From Roseibium sp. (GTDB lineage Bacteria; Pseudomonadota; Alphaproteobacteria; Rhizobiales; Stappiaceae), in the NCBI RefSeq assembly GCF_025698965.1, contig NZ_JAILWL010000010.1, positions 1 to 34,067 on the forward strand: a DNA stretch of 34,067 nucleotides, read 5' to 3'. Shown in pieces: positions 25,850 through 34,067 of the stretch. The translations under genes and the position numbers were made by a program. Every line of letters starts with the position of its first letter. Within the stretch, counting starts at the first letter, position 1. The notes beneath the pieces are model-generated. The model made no database searches. It was not told the origin of the DNA and saw nothing but the letters and a program-made list of their open reading frames with translations.

Positions 25850-27280
25850 CTATTGCGGGATGGCGATGACCTTGGTTTCCAGATACTCCGCTATGCCCTC
25901 GCGGCCACCTTCACGGCCGATCCCGGACATCTTCACTCCGCCAAAGGGTGAACCGGCACCGAGAAAGGCCCCATTTATGTTGACCATGCCGGAGTGCAGA
26001 GCGCGCGCAACGCGGGCGGCCCGGGCATTATCAGCCGTTTGAACATAGGCCGAAAGCCCGTAAGGTGTGTCATTCGCGATGGCGATCGCCTCCTCTTCAT
26101 CGTCGAAAGGGATCATCACCAGCACCGGGCCAAATATTTCCTCCTGCGCAATGCGCATCGCATTGTCCACGTCTGCAAAGACGGTCGGGCGCGCGTAGTA
26201 TCCGGTCTCGTATCCTTCCGGTTTGCCTGGACCGCCGGCGATCACCCGCGCGCCTTCCGAAATGCCGATGTCGATCATGGCCTGTACGCGGAAAAGTTGC
26301 CGGTCGCTAACAAGCGGTCCCATATGACCCCCGGATTTCGCCGGATCGCCCACTGACATTTCGGCACATTTAGCCTGTGCAATCTCAACCGCGCGATCAT
26401 AGACGCTGCGTTCCACAAGCATTCTTGTGGCGGCATCGCAGCTCTGGCCTGTATTGATGAAACAAGCCTCCAGACCTTCCGAAATCGCAGATTCCAGATC
26501 GCAGTCCGCAAACACAAGGTTTGGCGATTTTCCGCCCAGTTCCAAGGCAACCTTTTTGACGGTTTCAGCCGCATCCTTGGTGACGTCAACGCCACCCCGG
26601 GTGGAGCCAGTGAAGGACATCATTGACACATCCCGATGCCGCGACAGCGCAGCCCCGGCGACAGACCCTTCGCCATGCACAAGGTTAAAGACACCAGCCG
26701 GAACTCCGGCTTCGTGCAGCACTTCGGTGTAGAGGATCGCCGAGAGTGGCGTCAGCTCAGAAGGTTTCAGGACCATGGTGCAGCCGGCCGCCAGGGCTGG
26801 TGCCACTTTCAGAACGATCTGGTTGATCGGCCAGTTCCACGGCGTGATCAGTCCGCAGACGCCAACCGGCATCCGCACCAGCGTATCTCCATTGACCAAC
26901 GTCTCCTCGAAGCCGAGTTCCGTCAGCTCAGAAATCACGGCCTTGAGATGGTCGATCCCGACCTGCGCCTGCATTTCGCGTGACATGGTGATCGGGGCCC
27001 CCATCTCCAGGGAAATCGCTTTTGCAAAATCATCGATCCGGGCGGTGTAAACCTCAAGCACCTTCTTTAGCAGCGCAACCCGTTCCTCCCGGCTCGTGCG
27101 CGCAAAGGCCGGGAGAGCAGACCTGGCAGCGGCCACTGCCGTATCGATGTCGGCCTCGTTTCCAAGGGCGAGCTGTCCGATCGATTGTTCGGTCGCCGGG
27201 TTGATTACATCGGCGGTGGCGTCGCTAACTGGCCTTTTCCAGGTCCCGTCAATGTAGAATTCGGTCATGTTGTATTTCAT
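25850..27280 (-). CDS. NAD(P)-dependent aldehyde dehydrogenase
   Basis: This 476-residue enzyme has all the catalytic parts of the family: PWNW with Asn149, KPSE with Lys172, FTGSTRGG for cofactor binding, ELGGKSPN with Glu247, and the nucleophile Cys281 in NTGQSCD. It oxidises an aldehyde to an acid. In this operon the likely substrates are gamma-aminobutyraldehyde or a similar product of putrescine breakdown (inference from neighbours). The ATG at 27280 is chosen; a second ATG four codons in is possible but has no better ribosome site. It lies 28 bases after the last permease gene. Confidence 0.93.
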   Translation of the reverse strand: MKYNMTEFYIDGTWKRPVSDATADVINPATEQSIGQLALGNEADIDTAVAAARSALPAFARTSREERVALLKKVLEVYTARIDDFAKAISLEMGAPITMSREMQAQVGIDHLKAVISELTELGFEETLVNGDTLVRMPVGVCGLITPWNWPINQIVLKVAPALAAGCTMVLKPSELTPLSAILYTEVLHEAGVPAGVFNLVHGEGSVAGAALSRHRDVSMMSFTGSTRGGVDVTKDAAETVKKVALELGGKSPNLVFADCDLESAISEGLEACFINTGQSCDAATRMLVERSVYDRAVEIAQAKCAEMSVGDPAKSGGHMGPLVSDRQLFRVQAMIDIGISEGARVIAGGPGKPEGYETGYYARPTVFADVDNAMRIAQEEIFGPVLVMIPFDDEEEAIAIANDTPYGLSAYVQTADNARAARVARALHSGMVNINGAFLGAGSPFGGVKMSGIGREGGREGIAEYLETKVIAIPQ

Positions 27281-27307
27281 TGCCGTATCCAGTTGTTTGG
27301 TTTGATT

Positions 27308-28126
27308 TCACGCTGGCGCTGCAGCGCGTGTTTCGTTTTCAAGCCGCCGCTCCTGCCTCCGGTTAACCAGAGACGCGATGAGGACGCCGGAAGCGACAAT
27401 GCCGATTAGCATGGTCGACAGCGCGTTGATCTCGGGCGAGACACCCAGCCGGACGGAGGAATAAAGTTTCATTGGTAGTGTGGTGGAGCCTGGGCCGGAG
27501 GTGAAAGTTGCGATCACAAGGTCGTCGAGCGACAAGGTGAAGGACAGCAACCAGGCGGACATCACAGCCGGGGCAATGATCGGCAAAGTGATCTGGCAAA
27601 AGGCAGAAAACGGCGAACAGCCAAGATCGCGAGCCGCGTCCTCCAGAGACCTGTCGAAGGTGCGCAATCGCGACGTAACCACCACGGACGCGTAGCACAT
27701 GGAAAAGGTCACATGCGCAATGGTAATCGTCCAGAAGCCGCGATCTATGCCAATGGCGACAAACAATAAAAGCAGCGACAGGCCGGTCACGACCTCTGGC
27801 ATCACCAACGGCGCATAGATCATGCCGGAATAAAGGGTCCGACCCGGAAACGAGCCCATGCGCACCATGACGACGGCGCTCAGGGTGCCGAGCACGGTGG
27901 CCAGCGATGCACTGAGGGCGGCGATCCGCAAGGTGATCCAGGCCGCTTCCATATAGGCCTCGTTGGCCAGAACCACAGCGTACCATTTGGTGGAAAACCC
28001 GCCCCACACCGTCACCAGCCGGGAATCGTTGAAGGAAAAGATGATCACCAGCAACAGCGGCAGGTATAGGAAACCGAAACCGAACGTCAGCGCCGTCAGA
28101 TTGAATGTGTTGAAACGGCGGTTCAT
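27308..28126 (-). CDS. potI: Polyamine ABC transporter permease (PotI/PotC family)
   Basis: This 272-residue permease starts MNRRFNTFNLTALTFGFGFL, then YLPLLLVIIFSFNDSRLVTV, the characteristic FSFNDS of PotC/PotI. The binding-protein-dependent domain includes the EAA loop (DRSLEDAARDLGCSPFSAFC). Its start overlaps the PotH stop as ATGA, so the longer open frame upstream is rejected. It is paired with PotH as the membrane channel of the polyamine importer. The protein is full length and undamaged. Confidence 0.92.
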   Translation of the reverse strand: MNRRFNTFNLTALTFGFGFLYLPLLLVIIFSFNDSRLVTVWGGFSTKWYAVVLANEAYMEAAWITLRIAALSASLATVLGTLSAVVMVRMGSFPGRTLYSGMIYAPLVMPEVVTGLSLLLLFVAIGIDRGFWTITIAHVTFSMCYASVVVTSRLRTFDRSLEDAARDLGCSPFSAFCQITLPIIAPAVMSAWLLSFTLSLDDLVIATFTSGPGSTTLPMKLYSSVRLGVSPEINALSTMLIGIVASGVLIASLVNRRQERRLENETRAAAPA

Positions 28127-29025
28127 CCCAGTTCTCCCTGATGCTTTTGCTGATGGCGCTGAAACAATACGATCGGCACGATCAGGATCATCAGCAGCAC
28201 GATGGCCACAGCGCTTGCCACGCCCCAATCCCGATTGGCGAAGAATTCCAGCCACAGGGTTTTGCCAATCATCAGCGTTGCCGAGCCTCCGAGCAGATCC
28301 GGGATCACGAATTCACCGATAGCCGGAATGAAGACCAGGAAGCTGCCTGCGATCACGCCCGGCAGGGACAAAGGAAACGTCACCTGCCAGAATGCAGAGA
28401 CAGAGCCGCACCCGAGATCCTCGGCGGCCTCAAGAAGCCGTCCGTCTATGCGCTCCAGAGAGGCATAGAGCGGCAGAATCATGAAGGGCAGATAGGAATA
28501 GACGATGCCAATATAGACAGCGGCATCGGTGTAGAGAATGTTCAAGGGTTCGTTGATCAGCCTGAGCTTCAGCAGCGCGATGTTGAGATAACCTTCGCTC
28601 TTGAGGATGCCGATCCAGGCATAGATCCGGATCAGGAAACTGGTCCAGAACGGCAGGATCAACAACAGCAGCAAAGTGCTGCGCCAACGCTTGGGGGCTT
28701 TTGCCATGCCGTAGGCGATCGGATAGCCGATCAACAGGCTCACCAGTGTCGAAATTGCCGCGACCTTGAGACTGAACAGATAGGCTTTCAGGTAGACGCC
28801 GTCTTCAATGAGCCAGACATAGTTTTCAAAGTCGAACTCGGAGAGCGCGGCCCAAAGTCCTGCCAAACCGTCCTGAACGGTCAGTTGCGGTGTGTAGGGC
28901 GGACTTGCCGTGATGGAGTCCGACAAGGAAATTTTTACGACGATCAGAAAGGGAATCAGGAAGAACAGAAGCAGCCATACATACGGCACGGCGATCATAA
29001 GGCTGCGCAGGGAGACTTTTCTCAT
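28123..29025 (-). CDS. potH: Polyamine ABC transporter permease (PotH/PotB family)
   Basis: This 300-residue permease has the PotH layout: IAVPYVWLLLFFLIPFLIVV and KISLSDS near the N-terminus, a long periplasmic stretch (ENYVWLIEDGVYLKAYLFSL), and the EAA loop LLEAAEDLGCGSVSAFWQVT. IPDLLGGSATLMIGKTLW near the C-terminus is also typical. It lies ten bases after the ATPase gene and overlaps PotI. A long open frame on the opposite strand of this gene has no family features and is not a gene. Confidence 0.92.
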   Translation of the reverse strand: MRKVSLRSLMIAVPYVWLLLFFLIPFLIVVKISLSDSITASPPYTPQLTVQDGLAGLWAALSEFDFENYVWLIEDGVYLKAYLFSLKVAAISTLVSLLIGYPIAYGMAKAPKRWRSTLLLLLILPFWTSFLIRIYAWIGILKSEGYLNIALLKLRLINEPLNILYTDAAVYIGIVYSYLPFMILPLYASLERIDGRLLEAAEDLGCGSVSAFWQVTFPLSLPGVIAGSFLVFIPAIGEFVIPDLLGGSATLMIGKTLWLEFFANRDWGVASAVAIVLLMILIVPIVLFQRHQQKHQGELG

Positions 29026-29035
29026 TTTGCGGACC

Positions 29036-30202
29036 CTATGACTCGATAATCACACATGCTCCGGCCCGCCAACTCAGCCAGACCCGGTCGTCCCAATCAA
29101 TCTCGCGACGGGACGCCAGGAGGCGGTTGGCTTCCTGGGCGCGGATGAGAACGCCATCATCGAGACGGACGTGGAATGTGGATACACTGCCAATATACGA
29201 GATTTCCTCCACGACACCCTCGACCATGTTGATGTTAAAGGCTTCCTCGGGGCGCTCCTTGGACACGTGGATTTTTTCAGGTCGCAGAACCAGCGTCTTC
29301 TGAGCACCTGCGCTCAGACGGTCTTCCGGCTGTGGCCGAATGACCATGTTGCGGCCATTGCCCCAAGTCACGTCGATCAGTTCACCATCCGTTGCCGAGA
29401 TCCGGACCGGAAGCAGGTTCACATTGCCGATGAAGTCAGCGACATAGGCATTTGCCGGATGTTCGTAAATGCGGGAGGGTTCCCCGACCTGAAGCAACTT
29501 GCCATCCTTCATGACCGCGATCCGGGAGGACACGGTCATTGCCTCCTCCTGATCGTGGGTGACGATGATGAAGGTCAGTCCGAGCCGGTCCTGAACGTCC
29601 ATGAGCTGAAACTGGGTTTCTTCGCGAAGCTTCTTGTCGAGCGCACCCAGAGGCTCATCCAAAAGCAGAACCTTGGGCTTCAGGGCGAGCGAGCGTGCCA
29701 GGGCCACCCGCTGCATCTGTCCACCCGATAGCTGGTGCGGCTTCCGGTCGGCGAAATTTTCCATCTGGACCAGCGCCAGCATTTCGTCGACGCGGTCCGC
29801 TATGTCACGCTTGCGCCAGCGAGCCTGTTTCAATCCGAAGCCGATATTCCGAGCAACGTTCATGTGCGGAAACAAGGCGAATGACTGGAACATCATGTTG
29901 ATGGGCCGCCGGTTCGGCGGCATGCCGGTCAGGTCCACGCCGTCCAAGAGAATACGACCAGATGTCACGCTCTCGAAGCCGGCGAGCATGCGCATCATCG
30001 TGCTCTTGCCGCACCCGGAAGGGCCGAGCAATGAGAAGAATTCACCTTGGTGAATGTCGAGTGACAGATCCGAGATTGCAGTGAAGCTTCCATAGGCCTT
30101 GGTCACGTTCTCAAAGCGGATCATGGGTTCTCCCACCTGTTCAGAACGGGCAATGGCCGCGGCTGGTCGGAAGGAAGATGGCTTGCGTGTTTGCAGGTTC
30201 AT
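29036..30202 (-). CDS. potG: Polyamine ABC transporter ATP-binding protein (PotG/PotA family)
   Basis: This 388-residue ATPase has Walker A GPSGCGKST at 60-68, signature LSGGQMQRV at 158-166, Walker B LLLDEP just after 178, and a C-terminal TOBE-type region (VLRPEKIHVSKERPEEAFNI). ATG at 30202 follows AGGA ten bases upstream and gives the N-terminal extension usual for PotG. A second ATG at 30124 has an even stronger GGGAG site and would give 362 residues; both starts could be used. It lies after the binding protein and a hairpin, and before PotH. Confidence 0.92.
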   Translation of the reverse strand: MNLQTRKPSSFRPAAAIARSEQVGEPMIRFENVTKAYGSFTAISDLSLDIHQGEFFSLLGPSGCGKSTMMRMLAGFESVTSGRILLDGVDLTGMPPNRRPINMMFQSFALFPHMNVARNIGFGLKQARWRKRDIADRVDEMLALVQMENFADRKPHQLSGGQMQRVALARSLALKPKVLLLDEPLGALDKKLREETQFQLMDVQDRLGLTFIIVTHDQEEAMTVSSRIAVMKDGKLLQVGEPSRIYEHPANAYVADFIGNVNLLPVRISATDGELIDVTWGNGRNMVIRPQPEDRLSAGAQKTLVLRPEKIHVSKERPEEAFNINMVEGVVEEISYIGSVSTFHVRLDDGVLIRAQEANRLLASRREIDWDDRVWLSWRAGACVIIES

Positions 30203-30243
30203 GGATGGCATTTCCTGTAGCAACACAAAGGACGAGAAACTCT

Positions 30244-30271
30244 CCCCCGAACCCCTTTCAGGATCCGGGGG
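30244..30271 (-). promoter_or_regulatory. Intercistronic stem-loop between PotF and PotG genes
   Basis: CCCCCG at 30244-30249 and CGGGGG at 30266-30271 pair, and inner CCT and AGG extend the stem. It lies in the 106-base gap after the binding-protein stop. It parallels the hairpin after the other ABC binding-protein gene at 3201-3219 and probably favours excess binding protein. Confidence 0.55.
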
Positions 30272-30308
30272 CGGGCTGTCATGCCGGTGACACGGCACGT
30301 TGGCCCGA

Positions 30309-31406
30309 TTACTGACCTGTGCGTACTTTCGACCAGGTGCGGGTGTAGAAGCGCTCGGTCTTCCGGTCCTGCACAACGGGCGTCGTCAGGCGCTCGAAGG
30401 TCTTATCGGTCGGATAGACAGCGGGATTATCGAGGAGTTCCCTTTCAATCCCGGACTGCGCAGTCAGATTGGCACTGCCGTATCGAATGAAGTTCGCGTT
30501 CTGCGCCGCGACGCTGGGCTGCATCAGGAAATTCAGGAACGCATGGGCCTCGTCGACATTCTTTGCCTCATTCAAGATTGCAAAGCAGTCCAGATCCAAC
30601 AGCGTTCCTTCCTGGGGAATAAAGAAGTCCAGTTTGACGCCGTTACCGGCTTCCTTGGCGCCTTCCGCGGCCCAATAGGCATCCCCGCTCCATGTCAGAC
30701 CGAGGCAGGCGTCGCCGTTGGACAAAGCCGCAACCACTCCGTCGGCTGAAATCTGGGCTATGTTTTCGCGCACCGCACCCACATGTTCCCCCGCAGCAGA
30801 AATCTCGCCCTTGTCCGTAGTGTTTGGGTCAAGTCCCAGGTCGATCAACGCCGCGCCAAGGACATCGACCGGGGAATCGACGATCAGGATGTTGCACGCG
30901 GCCAGCGTCGACGAGATCTTGGGGTCCAGCAGCAGGTCCCATGACTTCGGGAAATCCGGACCCAGCCGTTCGTTCAGCATGTCGGTGTTGTAGGCCACAC
31001 CGAAGGTCCACCAATTGTAAGGAACGAGATACTCATTGCCGGGATCGAAGGTTTCGATCATTCTGGAAATCTTCGGCCAGACATGTTCAAGGTTAGGGAT
31101 CTTCTCCTTGTCGATTTTTCGGAGCATGCCGGCCTCAATCAGGCGGGCCGCGCCGTTGCTCGACGGGACGATAATGTCATACCCGGAGCCACCCGCCAGC
31201 ACCTTGGTTTCCAGGATTGCGTTCGAATCGTAGGTGTCGTAGGTGACCTTGATGCCGGTCTCCGCCTCGAAAGCTTCTATGACAGCAGGATCGAGATAGT
31301 CGCTCCAGTTGTAGATAACGAGATTGCCGGTACCTGCGGCTGCGCTTCCTACGCAGGCAATGGCTGTCACCCCGCCCAACAATGCGCGGATGAAAGAATT
31401 CGCCAT
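30309..31406 (-). CDS. potF: Polyamine ABC transporter substrate-binding protein (PotF/PotD family)
   Basis: This 365-residue periplasmic protein has a signal peptide (FIRALLGGVTAIACVGSAAA) and then the PotF start LVIYNWSDYLDPAVIEAFEA. YDIIVPSSNGAARLIEAGML and VPYNWWTFGVAYNTDML match the polyamine-binding fold, where aromatic and acidic residues hold the amine. AAAGGGG before the ATG is a good ribosome site. It lies 45 bases after the aminotransferase gene. Putrescine or spermidine is the expected ligand, from family and neighbours. Confidence 0.93.
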   Translation of the reverse strand: MANSFIRALLGGVTAIACVGSAAAGTGNLVIYNWSDYLDPAVIEAFEAETGIKVTYDTYDSNAILETKVLAGGSGYDIIVPSSNGAARLIEAGMLRKIDKEKIPNLEHVWPKISRMIETFDPGNEYLVPYNWWTFGVAYNTDMLNERLGPDFPKSWDLLLDPKISSTLAACNILIVDSPVDVLGAALIDLGLDPNTTDKGEISAAGEHVGAVRENIAQISADGVVAALSNGDACLGLTWSGDAYWAAEGAKEAGNGVKLDFFIPQEGTLLDLDCFAILNEAKNVDEAHAFLNFLMQPSVAAQNANFIRYGSANLTAQSGIERELLDNPAVYPTDKTFERLTTPVVQDRKTERFYTRTWSKVRTGQ

Positions 31407-31451
31407 AACGTTCCCCTTTGATTGGTGTGTGGATTCATCTTCGGTGCGGGG

Positions 31452-32864
31452 TCATCCCTGCACCGGTTCCAGTTCCAGCCCTTGGCGCAGCAGCTCTTCG
31501 GTGGCTTCCTTGACGCCCTGGGTCAACAAGTCGAACAGGTCATCGATCTGGGCTTCGGTGATGATCAACGGTGGCGAGAAGATTGCCATGTTGCCGTAGG
31601 GACGGACCATCAAACCCAAATCCTGGCAACGCGCGTCTATGACGGCGCCAATGGTTGCGTCGATGTCCGGGCTCGACTTACCGTCGCGGGTCAAGGAGCA
31701 CTCGATGGCGCCCATCAGTCCCATTCCGCGCACATCGGCGATGATGGGCAGATCAAGCATTTCGGCCAGCCGTTTCTGGAAATGCGGGATCACCCTGCGC
31801 GTGTGTTCCAGAACACCATCGCGTTCGAAGATTTCGATATTCTTCAACCCCGCGGCGGCGCAAACCGGGTGACCGGAATAGGTGAAACCGGACGTGAAAT
31901 AGGCTCCTTGCGAAACCTCTCCCTCCAGGTCCTTGAACAGCCGGTCAGAGAAGATTGCCGCGCCCATCGGGGCGAAACCAGAGGTCATACCCTTTGCACA
32001 AGTGATGATGTCCGGAACGATGCCGAAAACCTCCTCGGAGGCGAACCAGTGTCCGAGGCGGCCGAAGCCGGTCACGACTTCGTCGGAAAGATAGAGCACA
32101 TCGTATTTCCGGCAGATTTCCAGACAGAGCCTGTGGTAGCCGGCTGGCGGCACAATCACGCCACCAGATCCGAGCACTGGCTCGGCGACGAAAACCGCAA
32201 CATTGTCCGGGCCGAGGTCAAGAATTGCGTTTTCGAGATCCGCGACCTTCTCTTTGAGAAAGTCCTCCATGCTCTGGTGCTCAGGTCGGCGGTAGGGAGT
32301 GACGTCAGGCAAGAAGTGACACAGATACTTGTCCGTATCGAGCCAGGCCTTTTCGCTCGGCTTGCCGCTCAACGATGCGGTCAGATAAGTGCCGCCGTGA
32401 TAGGCTGCCACCCGAGAAATGATCTTCTTCTTCGTGGGCTTGCCAAGCAGATTGTTGCGGAAGTGAATGAAGCGAATTGCGGAATCCACCGCAGTAGAAC
32501 CGCCCGTGGTGAAATGCACCCTGTTTAGATCGCCCGGTGCCCGTCGGGCGATTTCATGGGCAAACTGAGCGCTTACGGATGTTGCCTCACTGAAGGGTGA
32601 GCAATAGGCCATCTTGCGAACCTGGGCCGCCATGGCGTCGGCGATCTCGCCATTGCCATAGCCAAGCTGCATGCACCACATGCCGCCAGGACCGTCGATC
32701 ACCTTGTTGCCGAGTTCGTCGAAGACATAGATGCCTTCCGCATATTCGCTGAACGTGCGATCCGGCTTGTCATCGCCCGCCTTGTCAAACGCATCCCAGG
32801 GGTGAAAATTGTTGTCCTTGTCCCAGGTCTTATAGGTTTGGAATTCTCTACGAAGTCCCGTCAT
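31452..32864 (-). CDS. Class III PLP-dependent aminotransferase (putrescine-pyruvate transaminase-like)
   Basis: This 470-residue aminotransferase has TTGGSTAVDSAIRF at 119-132, AYHGGTY with Tyr155 and His156, the PLP-nitrogen Asp261 in DEVVTGFGR, and the PLP lysine Lys291 in CAKGMTSG. This is the omega-amino-acid:pyruvate transaminase branch, which includes SpuC of Pseudomonas. It would transfer the amino group of putrescine or a related diamine to pyruvate, giving an aminoaldehyde for the dehydrogenase at 25850-27280. It is first in the operon, next to the TetR promoter region. Family is certain; exact amine is inferred. Confidence 0.92.
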   Translation of the reverse strand: MTGLRREFQTYKTWDKDNNFHPWDAFDKAGDDKPDRTFSEYAEGIYVFDELGNKVIDGPGGMWCMQLGYGNGEIADAMAAQVRKMAYCSPFSEATSVSAQFAHEIARRAPGDLNRVHFTTGGSTAVDSAIRFIHFRNNLLGKPTKKKIISRVAAYHGGTYLTASLSGKPSEKAWLDTDKYLCHFLPDVTPYRRPEHQSMEDFLKEKVADLENAILDLGPDNVAVFVAEPVLGSGGVIVPPAGYHRLCLEICRKYDVLYLSDEVVTGFGRLGHWFASEEVFGIVPDIITCAKGMTSGFAPMGAAIFSDRLFKDLEGEVSQGAYFTSGFTYSGHPVCAAAGLKNIEIFERDGVLEHTRRVIPHFQKRLAEMLDLPIIADVRGMGLMGAIECSLTRDGKSSPDIDATIGAVIDARCQDLGLMVRPYGNMAIFSPPLIITEAQIDDLFDLLTQGVKEATEELLRQGLELEPVQG

Positions 32865-32885
32865 GTCGGTTCCCGTTTGAAAAGA

Positions 32886-32919
32886 AATTTCACTGTATGA
32901 ACGTTCATACAGTGAAATT
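32886..32919. promoter_or_regulatory. Perfect 34-bp palindrome, candidate TetR operator
   Basis: AATTTCACTGTATGAAC is followed at once by its exact reverse complement. It lies 22 bases upstream of the aminotransferase start and 100 bases from the TetR start, in the shared promoter region. The core TATGAACGTTCATA is a typical TetR-family site. Binding here would block the polyamine operon promoter. Confidence 0.8.
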
Positions 32920-32924
32920 AGATG

Positions 32925-32938
32925 AATGATCGTTCATT
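32925..32938. promoter_or_regulatory. Second, weaker TetR-type half-palindrome
   Basis: AATGATCGTTCATT shares the TGAnCGTTCA core of the 34-bp palindrome, with one mismatched pair, and begins six bases after it. It may be a secondary site nearer the TetR gene. Confidence 0.5.
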
Positions 32939-33018
32939 GTCTATGGTGTTTTGTCGAAAAATCCGGCATGAAGCCGCAATGATCGAAAATTTGGCAGTTG
33001 GATCAAAGAGGAAAGACT

Positions 33019-33663
33019 TTGTCCGAAAACATTGACCGGCCAAACAGACGCCAGCTGGACAAGGATATGAACCGGCAGGTGCTACTTGAAGCGACCGCCC
33101 GGGTTATCCTGGAATATGGAGCTGGTGGTGCCACCATCAGCCGGATTCAGGCCGAGTCGGGTCTGTCGCGCGGAATGATCAACCTGCATTTCCAGTCGAA
33201 GGACAACCTTATTCGCGAACTGGCCCACTACCTTGGCGAGCGGTACGATAAGTTGTGGCAGACCTTTGCCGACGGCTCGTCCCCAAACGTGACGACGCCG
33301 GAAGAAGCGGCCGCGCGTATGCGATCCCTGTTTGAAACGGATCTGTCGCCAGAGGTGCTTGATGAGCAGATTGCCCGCCTGACCGTCTCTTTCCGGGCCG
33401 AACCACAGCTTCAGGATCTGGCCCCGTCTTTCCTGGAAACTCGGAACACCGTGTTGCATAACTATGTACGGCGTTGCTGCGAAGTCTTGTGCCAGGCCTG
33501 TCGTCCACAATCCGATCCGGAAAAGATTGCCATGGCCTTTATGTCGCTCTTAGAGGGTTTGTGGATTGATTTCCAACAGCATCCGCACGACTTTGACCGC
33601 AACTATGCGATTGACATCTGCCTGACCACCGCAAACGCATTTTTCCCAGATTATTTTGAATGA
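33019..33663 (+). CDS. TetR-family transcriptional regulator
   Basis: This repressor of about 214 residues has the TetR DNA-binding domain near its N-terminus: NRQVLLEATARVILEYGAGG, then ATISRIQAESGLSRGMINLH and FQSKDNLIRELAHYL. The C-terminal ligand domain has no recognisable signature and resembles BetI-like members. The TTG at 33019 has AGAGG seven bases before it; another TTG at 32998 and an ATG at 33067 are alternatives. It is divergent from the polyamine operon and flanks the 34-bp palindrome, so it most likely represses that operon and itself. A polyamine or breakdown product as inducer is inference. Confidence 0.9.
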   Translation: MSENIDRPNRRQLDKDMNRQVLLEATARVILEYGAGGATISRIQAESGLSRGMINLHFQSKDNLIRELAHYLGERYDKLWQTFADGSSPNVTTPEEAAARMRSLFETDLSPEVLDEQIARLTVSFRAEPQLQDLAPSFLETRNTVLHNYVRRCCEVLCQACRPQSDPEKIAMAFMSLLEGLWIDFQQHPHDFDRNYAIDICLTTANAFFPDYFE

Positions 33664-33864
33664 GGACTGCTTTAGCATCCGACGTACATGTTGCTTAAGC
33701 TGTGAAACCGCAACCGGATATTTAGTCCGATTGCTTAAGACACTGTCTCAAGCTTTTCATCGTCTGTTTTGAGGTAACTCATTTGTAGCTGAATTTACGA
33801 CGATCTAGCGACGCGCGATGGTTAATCATTTCAAGCGCGCGCATTTCACTAGAGCGCATCCACA
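33664..33864. other. Intergenic region with no gene seen
   Basis: No coding frame is supported. TTGCTTAAG occurs twice (33691-33699 and 33731-33739). CGGA and TCCG could form a short stem near 33716-33730, too weak to call the TetR terminator. The AT-rich sequence leads into the transposase remnant. Confidence 0.4.
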
Positions 33865-34067
33865 TTATGCTGGTTCATATCCGTTAGCCGCAAAGTAGTT
33901 GGCGCATTCTTTAAGTTTGAACTGGGCTATGAGATCGCCAACTGTGTACCACAGAGCATCGACGGTCCACGCAGCCGTGCCATCTTCATGTTCAGGCCGG
34001 TTTCACCAATGAAGACGCGCTTGGCCGGATCAAGATCAAGCTGGCTTTCGAACCAGGCCTGACGCCG
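33865..34067 (-). mobile_element. IS630-family transposase remnant, internally deleted, 5' part beyond window
   Basis: Read from the right edge, the minus strand gives RRQAWFESQLDLDPAKRVFI, GETGLNMKMARLRG, then an abrupt frame change near 33966. TVDALWYTVGDLIAQFKLKE and CANYFAANGYEPA then follow, with a stop at 33865-33867. Both pieces match IS630 transposases: the first is the region around the second catalytic aspartate, the second the extreme C-terminus. The middle with the third acidic residue is missing, and the expected FIDE aspartate is glycine, so it cannot be active. I did not find clear terminal repeats in the window. Confidence 0.8.

Noticed and set aside
28141-29049. 302-codon open frame on the plus strand opposite the PotH-like gene
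   Set aside because: It is low in hydrophobic residues, rich in Gln and Asp, matches no family I know, and lies fully antisense to a clear permease; it is a by-product of codon use.
31422-32528. 368-codon open frame on the plus strand opposite the aminotransferase
   Set aside because: Fully antisense to a complete class III aminotransferase with all catalytic residues; no recognisable domain.
1-34067. CRISPR arrays, tRNA or rRNA genes, prophage or plasmid origin
   Set aside because: No regularly spaced repeats, cloverleaf tails or replication and phage genes were seen on reading both strands.

Overview
The window looks like a chromosomal accessory region of a free-living, probably marine or rhizosphere, alphaproteobacterium. 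Several things point there: dense same-strand operons with ATGA overlaps, Bug/TctC-type binding proteins, a Rhizobiales/Rhodobacterales-style polyamine catabolic operon, and LysR, GntR and TetR regulators beside transporters. The genus cannot be fixed from the sequence alone. I see no rRNA, tRNA, CRISPR array or phage genes.

Left part (1-5861, minus strand): a LysR regulator followed by a peptide/nickel-type ABC importer (binding protein, two permeases, two ATPases). The last ATPase runs off the left edge. The binding-protein gene carries a one-base deletion that splits its reading frame.

Centre (6047-24282): a sulfur-ester module. It holds a formylglycine-generating enzyme, two sulfatases with the CIPAR maturation motif and no export signal, and two complete tripartite tricarboxylate transporters (TctC, TctB, TctA). 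It also holds a SulP/STAS anion transporter with a cysteine-rich tail, a cytochrome b561-like membrane protein, a large DUF3604/PHP-type metallohydrolase, and a cysteine-synthase-like PLP enzyme. A GntR regulator and a second LysR regulator each sit divergently from one of the two TctC genes. The likely logic (inference) is import of anionic, possibly sulfated, organic acids, cytoplasmic desulfation by FGE-activated sulfatases, movement of freed sulfate by SulP, and further breakdown of the carbon skeleton by the PHP and PLP enzymes.

Right part (24381-33663): a seven-gene minus-strand operon for polyamine uptake and breakdown. It holds an aminotransferase, a PotF-like binding protein, the PotG, PotH and PotI-like transporter parts, an aldehyde dehydrogenase and a PuuB-like FAD oxidoreductase. 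It is transcribed away from a TetR regulator, and a perfect 34-bp palindrome lies in the shared promoter region. The right edge (33865-34067) holds a decayed, internally deleted IS630-family transposase.

Several strong stem-loops lie between genes inside the operons, notably just after both ABC binding-protein genes, and probably set unequal transcript levels.
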